A DNA stretch of 64,000 nt. Source: Nodosilinea sp. FACHB-141 (GTDB lineage: Bacteria; Cyanobacteriota; Cyanobacteriia; Phormidesmidales; Phormidesmidaceae). A program made the position numbers and the translations under genes. Shown in pieces: positions 46,110-53,730 of the stretch. Numbering within the stretch: position 1 is the stretch's first letter; every line of letters begins with the position of its first letter. The stretch spans positions 244,602 to 308,601 of the forward strand of contig NZ_JACJPP010000018.1 in assembly GCF_014696135.1 (NCBI RefSeq), given 5' to 3'. A model generated the notes under the pieces. It saw only the letters and a list, made by a program, of their open reading frames with translations. It did no database searches and had not been told where the DNA came from.

Positions 46110-48266
46110 GTGCCTTGCCCCGGTTGGCGGTGGATAGCCTGGTTAGGACTTGTGGTTTTGGTGATGGGAGTGGCGATCGCTCAGCCGCTCCCGGCCCTGG
46201 CGGCTGATAGCCACCCACCTCTGACATTGGACCTGTTGCGCCAGCGATTGGCGACCCCAGTGCAGCGGGAGGGCAGGCCTGCCATTGACCTGCGCTACTA
46301 CACCATCGATCTAGGGCCGGACAGCCCCCTGACCGATAGCTTTTACCGACTGCTGAGCAGCGGGCTGCAAAGACCGGCTACAACCCCAGCGCTCGACCTG
46401 AGCTATGCCGTGGTGCAGGGCGATCTCGACTTGCAGCGCTTGGGCCAGCGCGAACCCCTCTATGGGGACAACCTCTCACCGCTGCTGAGCGATGCCGGAC
46501 GGGCCCAGCTGAGGCGCGATCGCCAGCGCTTGCTCCAGCTCAGCCGGCTCTCCCAATCGTTGCTGATTCAGGGGCAGGGCAGCAGCCAGCAAATTTATCT
46601 GTTTAAAGCGCCGCTGGTAGCGGTGCAGACCCGCTTCACGGGCCAGGTGCTGGGGGGCGACACGTTCTTTTTGGGGCGAGTGCTGGCCAGCGGGGCAGTG
46701 TTTGAGCAGGGGCTCTCAGTGGGCGGGGCACGCTTCAACCAGGCAGCAAACTTTTCGGGGGCCGACTTTCGCCAGCGATTGCAGGCCAAGGGCAGCCTGT
46801 TTTTTGAGCCAGCCCGGTTTGATCAGAGCCAGCTGCGCAGCGGCGCGACCTTTCAGGGGGCCGAGTTTAAGGCCGATGCCAACTTCAGCCGGGCGGTGCT
46901 GGCGGGCGATCTAAACTTTGCCCGAGTGCAGTGGCAGGGGGTAGCTGACTTTGCCCGCACGGTATGGCAGAGCAGCGCCTTCTTTGTGCGCAGCTACTTT
47001 GCCAAGGCGCTGTTTTTTACCGAAGCCCGCTTTGACGCGCCGCTGGTGCTGCGCCAGACCCGCTTTGGCGAGCCAGTCAATCTGCGCAACGCCATGGTCG
47101 GCGGCGAGGTCGATCTGGGGGATGTGATATTTCTGCCAGGGGCCTACCTGAACGTGGCGGGCCTGGAGTTTAGTCTGGAGCAAACTCAGATTTTGGGCAC
47201 CCCCGGCAAAATTGGTCGGGTGTTTTCGGTGCCGCAGCTGGCGGGCAACGAGACCCTGCTGCGCAACCTGGAGCGCAACTTTCGCAACCAGGAGCAGATC
47301 AGCGACGCTAACTCGATTGCCTACACCGCCGAGCGCCTACGGCTAAAAAGCTGGCAGCAGCGGCTGCTGGGCACTAACGTTAACACCGCTTCGGTAGCGG
47401 CCCTGGTGCGGGCGGGCTTTACCGAAACCCAGGCGGCAGCGGTGGTCAACCAGCGCCAAATCCGCACCTTTATTGGCACCGAGGGGGTGCTGAGCGTGCC
47501 GGGGGTTGACCTGGCGGCGTATTTGAAGGTGCGCGATCGCATCTTTGCCCGCGACACTTTCCCCATTACCCGGCGATTCACCCTGGCTTTGCAGTGGCTG
47601 TGGCTGGGGGCGCTGGTGGTGCTGAGCCGCTACGGCACCAGCTTTGGCCTCACCTTTGGTCTGGGGCTGGTGGCGATTCCCACCTTTGCGCTGATGTTTT
47701 GGCTGGTCGATCGCTACCGCCGCCGCCGGGCCACTCCAATTCTGCCGCCGCTGGCCGAGGGGCTGTGGCTGGGGGGAGGCTGTAGCCTGCTGCTGGGGCT
47801 GGGGCTCAATGCCCTGCTGCGCTCCGCCGACTATCCGCTGCTCACCCTGGGCTTTTTGTTTATGCTGCTAGTGCCGGTGCCTGCCGTGCTGATTGGTCTG
47901 TTGATCAAGCGGGGCCGCTACCACGACCTGATGACAGAAAGCTATTTTGTCGAAGACGGCAGCCTGCGTCAGCTGCGGCTCTTGATCGCCCGCCTGCCGG
48001 TAATTCCCAAGTTTCCGTTTTTTCGCGATCGCTACACCTACCTGCTGCTCGATCGCCGCTGGAACTGGCTCAATTATTTAGACTTTAGTCTCAACAACTG
48101 GCTAAAATTTGGCTTTAATGACATTCGATTACGAGACGAGCATGTGCCGGGGCTGATTACCGCTTTGGTGTGGTATCAATGGGGGTTGGGTCTGCTCTAC
48201 ACAGCGCTGCTCCTGTGGACGCTCTCGCGCACCATCCCAGGGCTGAACCTGCTGATTTATTTCTAG
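46110..48266 (+). CDS. Large pentapeptide-repeat membrane protein with helix-hairpin-helix insert
   Basis: 718 residues from a GTG. A signal/anchor segment (about 8-30) leads to an exported region. Residues about 170-370 contain pentapeptide-like repeats (ANFSGADFRQRLQAKGSLFF, ANFSRAVLAGDLNFARVQW). Residues about 421-480 read VNTASVAALVRAGFTETQAA and later VLSVPGVDLAAYLKVRDRI, a ComEA/GspK-like helix-hairpin-helix pair. Four or five membrane segments follow (about 493-515, 520-535, 550-575, 580-605 and 690-712). This combination is unusual. It lies 6 bp after the M23 peptidase gene, so a joint role in envelope or wall biology is possible. Confidence 0.75.
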   Translation: MPCPGWRWIAWLGLVVLVMGVAIAQPLPALAADSHPPLTLDLLRQRLATPVQREGRPAIDLRYYTIDLGPDSPLTDSFYRLLSSGLQRPATTPALDLSYAVVQGDLDLQRLGQREPLYGDNLSPLLSDAGRAQLRRDRQRLLQLSRLSQSLLIQGQGSSQQIYLFKAPLVAVQTRFTGQVLGGDTFFLGRVLASGAVFEQGLSVGGARFNQAANFSGADFRQRLQAKGSLFFEPARFDQSQLRSGATFQGAEFKADANFSRAVLAGDLNFARVQWQGVADFARTVWQSSAFFVRSYFAKALFFTEARFDAPLVLRQTRFGEPVNLRNAMVGGEVDLGDVIFLPGAYLNVAGLEFSLEQTQILGTPGKIGRVFSVPQLAGNETLLRNLERNFRNQEQISDANSIAYTAERLRLKSWQQRLLGTNVNTASVAALVRAGFTETQAAAVVNQRQIRTFIGTEGVLSVPGVDLAAYLKVRDRIFARDTFPITRRFTLALQWLWLGALVVLSRYGTSFGLTFGLGLVAIPTFALMFWLVDRYRRRRATPILPPLAEGLWLGGGCSLLLGLGLNALLRSADYPLLTLGFLFMLLVPVPAVLIGLLIKRGRYHDLMTESYFVEDGSLRQLRLLIARLPVIPKFPFFRDRYTYLLLDRRWNWLNYLDFSLNNWLKFGFNDIRLRDEHVPGLITALVWYQWGLGLLYTALLLWTLSRTIPGLNLLIYF

Positions 48267-48305
48267 CGCCGTTGTTGGCTATCCACCGACCGTTTTCTGC
48301 CCCCC

Positions 48306-48902
48306 GTGACCCAACCCTCTGCTTCCGATCTCAACCATCAGGCCAAATCCGATCTGCGCCGTCGCCTCATCAGCGCCCGCCGGAGCATTCCCCCCCAGTT
48401 GTGGAAGCAAAAGAGCGATCGCATCTGTGCCCACCTTCTCAACTGGAGCTATTTTCGCCAGTGCCGCATTATCCTGGCCTACACCAGCTTTCGCCAAGAG
48501 CCCGACCTCAGCCCCCTGACAGCGCACCATCCCCACTGGGGGCTGCCCCGCTGCGTCGATAAAAACCAGCTGACCTGGCACTACTGGTCGGCCAACAGCC
48601 GCTGGCCCCTGCGCAAAGGCTCCTACGGCATTATTGAACCCCACCCCGAATCGCCCCAGGTAGACCTGTCCCTAGTGGATCTCATCCTCGTGCCCGCTGT
48701 CGCCTGCGACGTGCGCGGCTATCGCCTCGGCTACGGCGGCGGATACTACGATCGCCTGCTCAGCCAGCCCCCCTGGCAAAGCATTCCCACCGTAGGCATC
48801 GTGTTCGAATACGCCCGCCTGCCCACCCTGCCCAAAGACGTCTGGGACAAACCCCTCGCCGGCGTCTGCTCCGAAAGCGGCCTCTACCTCGGCGGAAAAT
48901 AA
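48306..48902 (+). CDS. 5-formyltetrahydrofolate cyclo-ligase
   Basis: 198 residues from a GTG. KSDLRRRLISARRSIPPQLW near the N-terminus, LAYTSFRQEPDLSPL, and the phosphate-binding ACDVRGYRLGYGGGYYDRLL with a Lys/Arg cluster are the family signatures. It converts 5-formyl-THF to 5,10-methenyl-THF with ATP and recycles the storage form of folate made by serine hydroxymethyltransferase. It starts 39 bp after the pentapeptide gene. It is often named ygfA or fau; no name is used for certain in cyanobacteria. Confidence 0.92.
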   Translation: MTQPSASDLNHQAKSDLRRRLISARRSIPPQLWKQKSDRICAHLLNWSYFRQCRIILAYTSFRQEPDLSPLTAHHPHWGLPRCVDKNQLTWHYWSANSRWPLRKGSYGIIEPHPESPQVDLSLVDLILVPAVACDVRGYRLGYGGGYYDRLLSQPPWQSIPTVGIVFEYARLPTLPKDVWDKPLAGVCSESGLYLGGK

Positions 48903-48951
48903 CCACCTCATCTTCCCCACCCTCCTACTCCCTACCCTCCTACTCCCCGCC
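48903..48951. repeat. C-rich degenerate repeat (complement of the G-rich type)
   Basis: CCCACCCTCCTACTCCCTAC and a second CCCTCCTACTCCCC fill the gap between the cyclo-ligase and the acetyltransferase genes. This is the reverse complement of the GGGAGTAGGAGGG-like repeat seen at 52958. It occupies the leader of the acetyltransferase gene, leaving no room for a normal promoter. Confidence 0.55.
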
Positions 48952-49587
48952 ATGCACGGCCCTCACCCCACCACCCGCTACCCCATCCCCGGCATCACCC
49001 GCACGGCCTTTCTCAACACCCTCATCACCAACCCCAACATCGTCGTCGGCGACTACACCTACTACGACGATTTTGAGAATCCTGAGAACTTTGAGCGCAA
49101 CGTGCTCTACCACTTCGACTTTGTCGGCGACAAACTGATCATCGGCAAATTCTGCTCCATCGCCTCCGACGTCAAATTCATCATGAACGGCGGCAACCAC
49201 CGCACCGACTGGTTTACCAATTACCCTTTTCCCGTGTTTGGCCAGGGCTGGGAGTCGGTCATGCCCAGTGAATGGCCTCACAAAGGCGACACCGTCATCG
49301 GCCACGACGTGTGGATTGGCTACGGCGCGACCCTCATGCCCGGCGTGCAGGTGGGGGATGGGGCGATTATCGCGGCTCAGTCGGTGGTGACTAAGGCCGT
49401 GCCTCCCTACGCTGTTGTCGGCGGCAATCCCGCCCAGGTGATTCGCTACCGCTTCGACGAAGCCACCATTGAGGCCCTGCTAGAAGTTCAATGGTGGCAT
49501 TGGGAGATTGAAAAAATCACCCGCCACTTGCCCATTATCTGTGGGGCTGACCTCCAGGCCCTGCAAGAGGCCCTCCGCACCGTTTGA
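48952..49587 (+). CDS. Vat-like xenobiotic O-acetyltransferase (left-handed beta-helix)
   Basis: 211 residues. VGDYTYYDDFENPENFERNV, LYHFDFVGDKLIIGKFCSIA, VKFIMNGGNHRTDWFTNYPF, and DVWIGYGATLMPGVQVGDGA are nearly the signature of Vat streptogramin A and XAT chloramphenicol acetyltransferases. The catalytic His is His83 (His82 in VatD). The beta-helix hexapeptides end with VVGGNPAQVIRYRF. It acetylates a hydroxyl group with acetyl-CoA. In a cyanobacterium it may act on an endogenous sugar or metabolite rather than an antibiotic. It starts right after a C-rich repeat. Confidence 0.88.
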   Translation: MHGPHPTTRYPIPGITRTAFLNTLITNPNIVVGDYTYYDDFENPENFERNVLYHFDFVGDKLIIGKFCSIASDVKFIMNGGNHRTDWFTNYPFPVFGQGWESVMPSEWPHKGDTVIGHDVWIGYGATLMPGVQVGDGAIIAAQSVVTKAVPPYAVVGGNPAQVIRYRFDEATIEALLEVQWWHWEIEKITRHLPIICGADLQALQEALRTV

Positions 49588-49768
49588 GACCCACAGGACG
49601 GTAGCGCACCTGCCGACCGATTACTTTCTCGCCAGAAAAATCTTGTGGGATGACTGTCCTGGCTGGCCATTTTCCAGCAACACTGGCCAGCTCAAGCTGG
49701 CTCGTCAGTGTTCTCGGCCTAGCCATCTAGGGTATTCTTTGGACAAATTCCTTCGGGTGGCTAAGAGC

Positions 49769-50341
49769 ATGAAACGGCGCGGCATAGTCAATAGTTTGTT
49801 TTTAGCGATCGCAGTTACCGTGATGCTGGTCTGGCCCTTGGGGTTACGAGCCCCGGCCCAGCAAAGCGCTGGCTCTCCCCCGCCCCTCGGTAGCGTCGTG
49901 CGGCAGTACGAAATGCTGAGCATGCCCACCGCTACCGCCTACTCGGTTTACACCAATAACCTTACGACTCCTCACCAGGTGTGGTATCGCATCCATGGTG
50001 GTAATGCTCTATTTCGGCAGCGGCTGCGGGTCTATCAAGAAAATGCTGGCCCTCGCCCCATCAATCAGCTTCCCCCCGAGTCACAGTTGAAGGCAGAAAT
50101 TACGGATAACGACCCCACCCGCTGGTATCGCTTTGCCCCCGAGGCAGATGTGTTTACCTACTATTTCGACGGCGACAATCGTCTGACGGCCAGAAGCCCC
50201 TGGCGCGATGGCTTTGGGGTGAAAGTTAAGCGCACCCGATACACCAACGGCAACCGCTACGAGGTTGACTTTGAAGATCAAGACTCCCTAGACGACTTTA
50301 ATGACCTCAGGATTGAGGTCGTAATTCTTCAACCGGCGTAA
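49769..50341 (+). CDS. Exported protein of unknown function
   Basis: 190 residues from the ATG at 49769. Residues 7-27 form a signal peptide ending in LRAPAQQ. The mature region has no known motif. It contains PHQVWYRIHGGNALFRQRLR, WYRFAPEADVFTYYFDG and an acidic DFEDQDSLDDFNDL near the end, suggesting a soluble beta-rich periplasmic domain. The upstream frame continues to 49508 but overlaps the end of the acetyltransferase gene and has no good start. No family was recognised. Confidence 0.65.
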   Translation: MKRRGIVNSLFLAIAVTVMLVWPLGLRAPAQQSAGSPPPLGSVVRQYEMLSMPTATAYSVYTNNLTTPHQVWYRIHGGNALFRQRLRVYQENAGPRPINQLPPESQLKAEITDNDPTRWYRFAPEADVFTYYFDGDNRLTARSPWRDGFGVKVKRTRYTNGNRYEVDFEDQDSLDDFNDLRIEVVILQPA

Positions 50342-50436
50342 CATTAAGAGGGCAAAGCCAGGCGAGAAGCTGCGTCCATGGGGTTAACGGGGTCAATCTA
50401 CGCAATCATAGAACGTAGGTATGGGTGAGGAAGGCT

Positions 50437-50904
50437 ATGAATCGCTTTATTATCGGTGGCGTTTTGGCGGGTCTTGTGTTGATGCTGATGAGCGGCCTCA
50501 GTCGGCTCTCGGGCGATCGCCCCGAAAGAGAACGGCTCGCTAGCCAACAGAATACAACTGCTCAGAATGCCGATGGTTTGGGCGCACTGCCCCTCGAACA
50601 GGCTGGTCAACTGGTACAGCGCCAGAGCGAGGTGGGCACCAACGGCACTGCGGCCGCGGGTAACAGCTCGTTTACCGACCAGGGCAGCAATCGCCCCACC
50701 ATCTCACCAAACAACCTAGGGACAGCGGGAGCCAACGGCACAACTCCTGCCTCCGGCAACGTGATTCCCCGTACCGGGGCAGCGACCACCTATCCGGCTA
50801 CGAGCGGCGACATTGCGCCCATTCAACCGGGCCTGGTGCAGCCCGGTGCGGTGCAGCGTCCGGCCACCGACCCCGAATTAGACTCGATTCCAGCCCTGTG
50901 GTAG
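50437..50904 (+). CDS. Membrane-anchored low-complexity protein of unknown function
   Basis: 155 residues from the ATG at 50437, chosen because GAGGAAG lies 5 bases upstream. Residues 4-24 form a hydrophobic anchor (IIGGVLAGLVLMLMSG). The rest is polar and rich in Gly, Asn, Ala, Thr and Pro, with no obvious fold. It is probably a periplasmic extended protein. It lies between the exported protein gene and the thiO-thiG fusion. Confidence 0.6.
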   Translation: MNRFIIGGVLAGLVLMLMSGLSRLSGDRPERERLASQQNTTAQNADGLGALPLEQAGQLVQRQSEVGTNGTAAAGNSSFTDQGSNRPTISPNNLGTAGANGTTPASGNVIPRTGAATTYPATSGDIAPIQPGLVQPGAVQRPATDPELDSIPALW

Positions 50905-50983
50905 GCCCATTCTCCTGCGGTAGAGACGCGGCGTCGCGCCCTCCAGTGGCCTAAAATGAGGCTGAGCACTTAAGTTAAACGGC

Positions 50984-52966
50984 ATGGTAAATCAGGGAAG
51001 CGACGTCCTGGTAGTGGGCGGCGGGGTTATTGGCTTGGCGATCGCCCTAGAGCTGCGGCAGCAGGGGGCGACCGTCACTGTGCTCAGCCGCGACTTTCAG
51101 CAGGCTGCCAGCCACGCCGCGGCGGGCATGTTGGCCCCCCAAGCAGAGGGGTTACCGCCAGGGCCGATGCTCGATCTCGCCCTCGCCAGTCTGGCGCTGT
51201 ATCCCAGCTGGGTGAACAAATTAGAAGCGCTGACCGGACAGTCGGTGGGCTTTTGGCCCTGTGGCATTTTGGCCCCGCACCGCACGGCACCAGAGCTACC
51301 CGCCGAGAGCTGGCTGGATGCCGCAACTTTAGGTTATTACCAGCCGGGCTTGGGACGGGATGTGCAGGGAGCGTTTTGGCACCCCGACGAAGGCCAAGTG
51401 GACAACCGCCTGCTGGTGCAGGCGCTGCGATCGGCGGTGATTGACCTGGGGGTGACCCTACACGAGGGCACTGGAGCGATCGCCCTACGCCACTACCAGG
51501 GACGCGTTGAGCAGGTCTGCACCGCTCAGGCGGGCGACTTTAGCGCTGACCAGGTGGTGCTGGCTACCGGAGCCTGGGCCCACGAACTCTTGCCCCTACC
51601 GGTATTTCCCAAGAAGGGCGAGATGGCGAGTTTGCGGGTGCCCCTCGGCTACGGCACGCCGCAACCCTTACAGCGGGTGCTGTTTGGCGAAGACATCTAC
51701 ATCGTGCCCCGTCGGGATGGTCGCATCGTGCTGGGGGCTACCAGTCAAGATGTTGGGTTTGCACCCCACAACACGGCGGGCGGAGTGCATCAGCTAGTGG
51801 GCAATGCGATCGCCCTGCTGCCCCTGCTGGCCGACTTCACCCTTGAAGAAACCTGGTGGGGATACCGCCCTGCTACCCCCGACGAGTGGCCCATCCTTGG
51901 CCCTGGCCCCGCCGCCAACCTCACCCTAGCCACCGGCCACTACCGCAACGGCATTTTGCTCACCCCCATTACCGCTCAGCTAGTGGCTCAGGCAGTGCTG
52001 GGCAAGCCAGACCCGCGCTTAGATGCCTTCTCTTGGCAGCGCTTCCACACCGCCCCGCCAACCCTTCCCAACCTTCCCGCTGTTTCTCCTACCCCTCAAG
52101 CTATGACCTTTACCAATGTCGCCCCGCCTACCCCCGCCCCATTGGGGGCCACGTCCTTAGAAAACGACTTGACCGACCAATCCCTGATCATCGCTGGGCG
52201 TACCTTTTCGTCTCGGCTGATGACCGGCACCGGCAAGTATGACGACTTTGAGGTGATGCGCCAGAGCATTGCCGCCAGCGGCTGCGAAATTGTCACCGTA
52301 GCGGTGCGGCGGGTGCAGACCAACGCCCCCGGTCACCAGGGGCTAGCCGAAGCCCTCGACTGGTCAAGGATCTGGATGTTGCCCAACACCGCCGGCTGCA
52401 AAACCGCCGAGGAAGCCATTCGGGTCGCCCGCTTGGGTCGCGAAATGGCCAAACTGCTGGGCCAGGAAGACAACAACTTCGTCAAGCTCGAAGTCATTCC
52501 CGACGCTAAGTATCTGCTGCCTGACCCGATCGGCACCCTAGAAGCCGCTGAACAGCTGGTTAAAGAAGGCTTTGCGGTGCTGCCCTACATCAACGCCGAC
52601 CCGCTGCTGGCCAAGCGCTTAGAAGAGGCGGGCTGCGCCACCGTCATGCCGCTGGGGTCACCCATCGGCTCGGGCCAGGGCATTCGCAACGCTGCCAACA
52701 TTCAAATCATCATCGAAACCGCCAAGGTGCCGGTCGTGGTGGATGCTGGCATTGGTGCCCCCAGCGAAGCCGCCGAAGCTATGGAAATGGGGGCCGACGC
52801 GCTGCTGATCAATACTGCGATCGCCAAAGCCGCCAACCCGATCGCCATGGGCCGCGCCATGGGCCTCGCTACTCTGGCTGGTCGCCTAGCCTACCGTGCC
52901 GGGCGGATTCCGGTGCAGGGGGTGGCTAGTGCTAGCTCGCCGCTGACGGGACGGGTGACAGAGTAG
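50984..52966 (+). CDS. thiO-thiG: Bifunctional glycine oxidase ThiO / thiazole synthase ThiG
   Basis: 660 residues. Residues 1-350 are the FAD-dependent ThiO half, with [20 protein letters not shown] and [18 protein letters not shown] Pro-rich linker (about 355-390) leads to the ThiG half from about 398: [35 protein letters not shown] with the Schiff-base Lys, and [18 protein letters not shown]. ThiO converts glycine to dehydroglycine, and ThiG joins it with DXP and ThiS thiocarboxylate to make the thiamin thiazole. The fusion is known in several cyanobacteria. The stop TAG lies in a G-rich repeat. Confidence 0.95.
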   Translation: MVNQGSDVLVVGGGVIGLAIALELRQQGATVTVLSRDFQQAASHAAAGMLAPQAEGLPPGPMLDLALASLALYPSWVNKLEALTGQSVGFWPCGILAPHRTAPELPAESWLDAATLGYYQPGLGRDVQGAFWHPDEGQVDNRLLVQALRSAVIDLGVTLHEGTGAIALRHYQGRVEQVCTAQAGDFSADQVVLATGAWAHELLPLPVFPKKGEMASLRVPLGYGTPQPLQRVLFGEDIYIVPRRDGRIVLGATSQDVGFAPHNTAGGVHQLVGNAIALLPLLADFTLEETWWGYRPATPDEWPILGPGPAANLTLATGHYRNGILLTPITAQLVAQAVLGKPDPRLDAFSWQRFHTAPPTLPNLPAVSPTPQAMTFTNVAPPTPAPLGATSLENDLTDQSLIIAGRTFSSRLMTGTGKYDDFEVMRQSIAASGCEIVTVAVRRVQTNAPGHQGLAEALDWSRIWMLPNTAGCKTAEEAIRVARLGREMAKLLGQEDNNFVKLEVIPDAKYLLPDPIGTLEAAEQLVKEGFAVLPYINADPLLAKRLEEAGCATVMPLGSPIGSGQGIRNAANIQIIIETAKVPVVVDAGIGAPSEAAEAMEMGADALLINTAIAKAANPIAMGRAMGLATLAGRLAYRAGRIPVQGVASASSPLTGRVTE

Positions 52967-53113
52967 GGAAGTGATGGAGTAGGAGAGTGGGAGAGTGATG
53001 GAGTAGGAGGGTGACGGAGTGGGGGAGTTATATCGAGTCATCCCTAAGTCCTCTGGTCAGGCTTTGCCAATAACCCATCACCCCAACACTCCCTTACCCC
53101 ATCACCCCATTCC
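52958..53113. repeat. Inverted pair of G-rich/C-rich degenerate repeats between convergent genes
   Basis: From about 52958 to 53030 the plus strand carries units such as GATGGAGTAGGAGAGTGGGAG. From about 53078 to 53113 it carries C-rich units (CCCATCACCCCAACACTCCC). The two arms are roughly complementary. The stop of thiO-thiG (TAG at 52964-52966) and the stop of the convergent 66-residue gene (at 53114-53116) both touch the repeat. It could act as a bidirectional terminator. Confidence 0.65.
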
Positions 53114-53314
53114 CTAGTCCAAAATCTTCACCCGCCCGAGCTGAATTGCGTCGAACAGGCGATTGACTTGCTTGCGTTCGCTCTCATCAATAGTGCCGTC
53201 GGCCAATACTAGGGTGGTTAGCTCCTGATACTGGGTCTTGGTAATGGCGCGGGCCTGAATGAATTGGCTAACTAAATCGGTGATGGGGCAGCCAGGCTGA
53301 GATGGCGACGACAT
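53114..53314 (-). CDS. Small helical protein of unknown function
   Basis: 66 residues from the ATG at 53314. ITDLVSQFIQARAITKTQYQ, then LTTLVLADGTIDESERKQVN and RLFDAIQLGRVKILD, are likely three or four helices; the DGTIDESERKQ block looks like an EF-hand or TerB-like helix pair. The frame extends upstream for 41 codons, but that part covers a dispersed repeat and was left out. It resembles small proteins found in other cyanobacteria, function unknown. Confidence 0.6.
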   Translation of the reverse strand: MSSPSQPGCPITDLVSQFIQARAITKTQYQELTTLVLADGTIDESERKQVNRLFDAIQLGRVKILD

Positions 53315-53371
53315 AGAGCAGACCCTTGACAAACGTACTGGATAGCGTTGGCCACTGCGCTGGATAGTAGT

Positions 53372-53401
53372 CACTGCTACTGGCAAAAACTGGGGTGGCG
53401 C
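53372..53401. repeat. Dispersed 30-bp intergenic repeat, copy 2
   Basis: It matches 25072-25101 at 26 of 30 positions. It lies upstream of the 66-residue gene on the minus strand. See copy 1. Confidence 0.6.
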
Positions 53402-53503
53402 ACTGGCAAATAGCGATCGCGGCTGAGGGTTATACAAAATGTCGTAACCGTCCGGGCGATGGCTATACCAGTTGTAACCGGAAGATGCAGCTGGTGACCA
53501 ATT

Positions 53504-53710
53504 CTAAAGCGCCCAATGGAGCAGGTTAGCAATTTGCTGAGCCAGGGTGAACGGGTCAAAGGGCTTGATGATCAGACCGGCTACCTGGAAGGCTGTAAAG
53601 CGGGCGCGATCGCGTGCCAGCACGATGGCACGAATGTCATCCAGTTTTTCGGCTGGCCAGCCGAAGGTCGTAGAGCCAGCGGCTGGCCAGATCGAAACCG
53701 GTGGCCCCAT
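53504..53710 (-). pseudogene. Decayed response-regulator receiver domain (C-terminal part)
   Basis: On the minus strand LDDIRAIVLARDRARFTAFQ is followed by VAGLIIKPFDPFTLAQQIAN and LLHWAL. The KPFDPFTLAQQI block is the conserved end of a CheY-like receiver, with the Lys of the signalling switch in KPF. The phosphoacceptor half is missing. In another frame just upstream, near 53720-53740, RPKRLLLPGD resembles a damaged first strand. This fits a receiver gene that lost its middle and its frame. It follows the GGDEF-EAL gene by about 20 bp. Confidence 0.6.
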
Positions 53711-53730
53711 CCCCCGGTAATAGCAACCGT

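Noticed and set aside
50905..50983. TPP riboswitch before the thiO-thiG fusion
   Set aside because: The 79-bp gap is short and the conserved thi-box core pieces could not be found.
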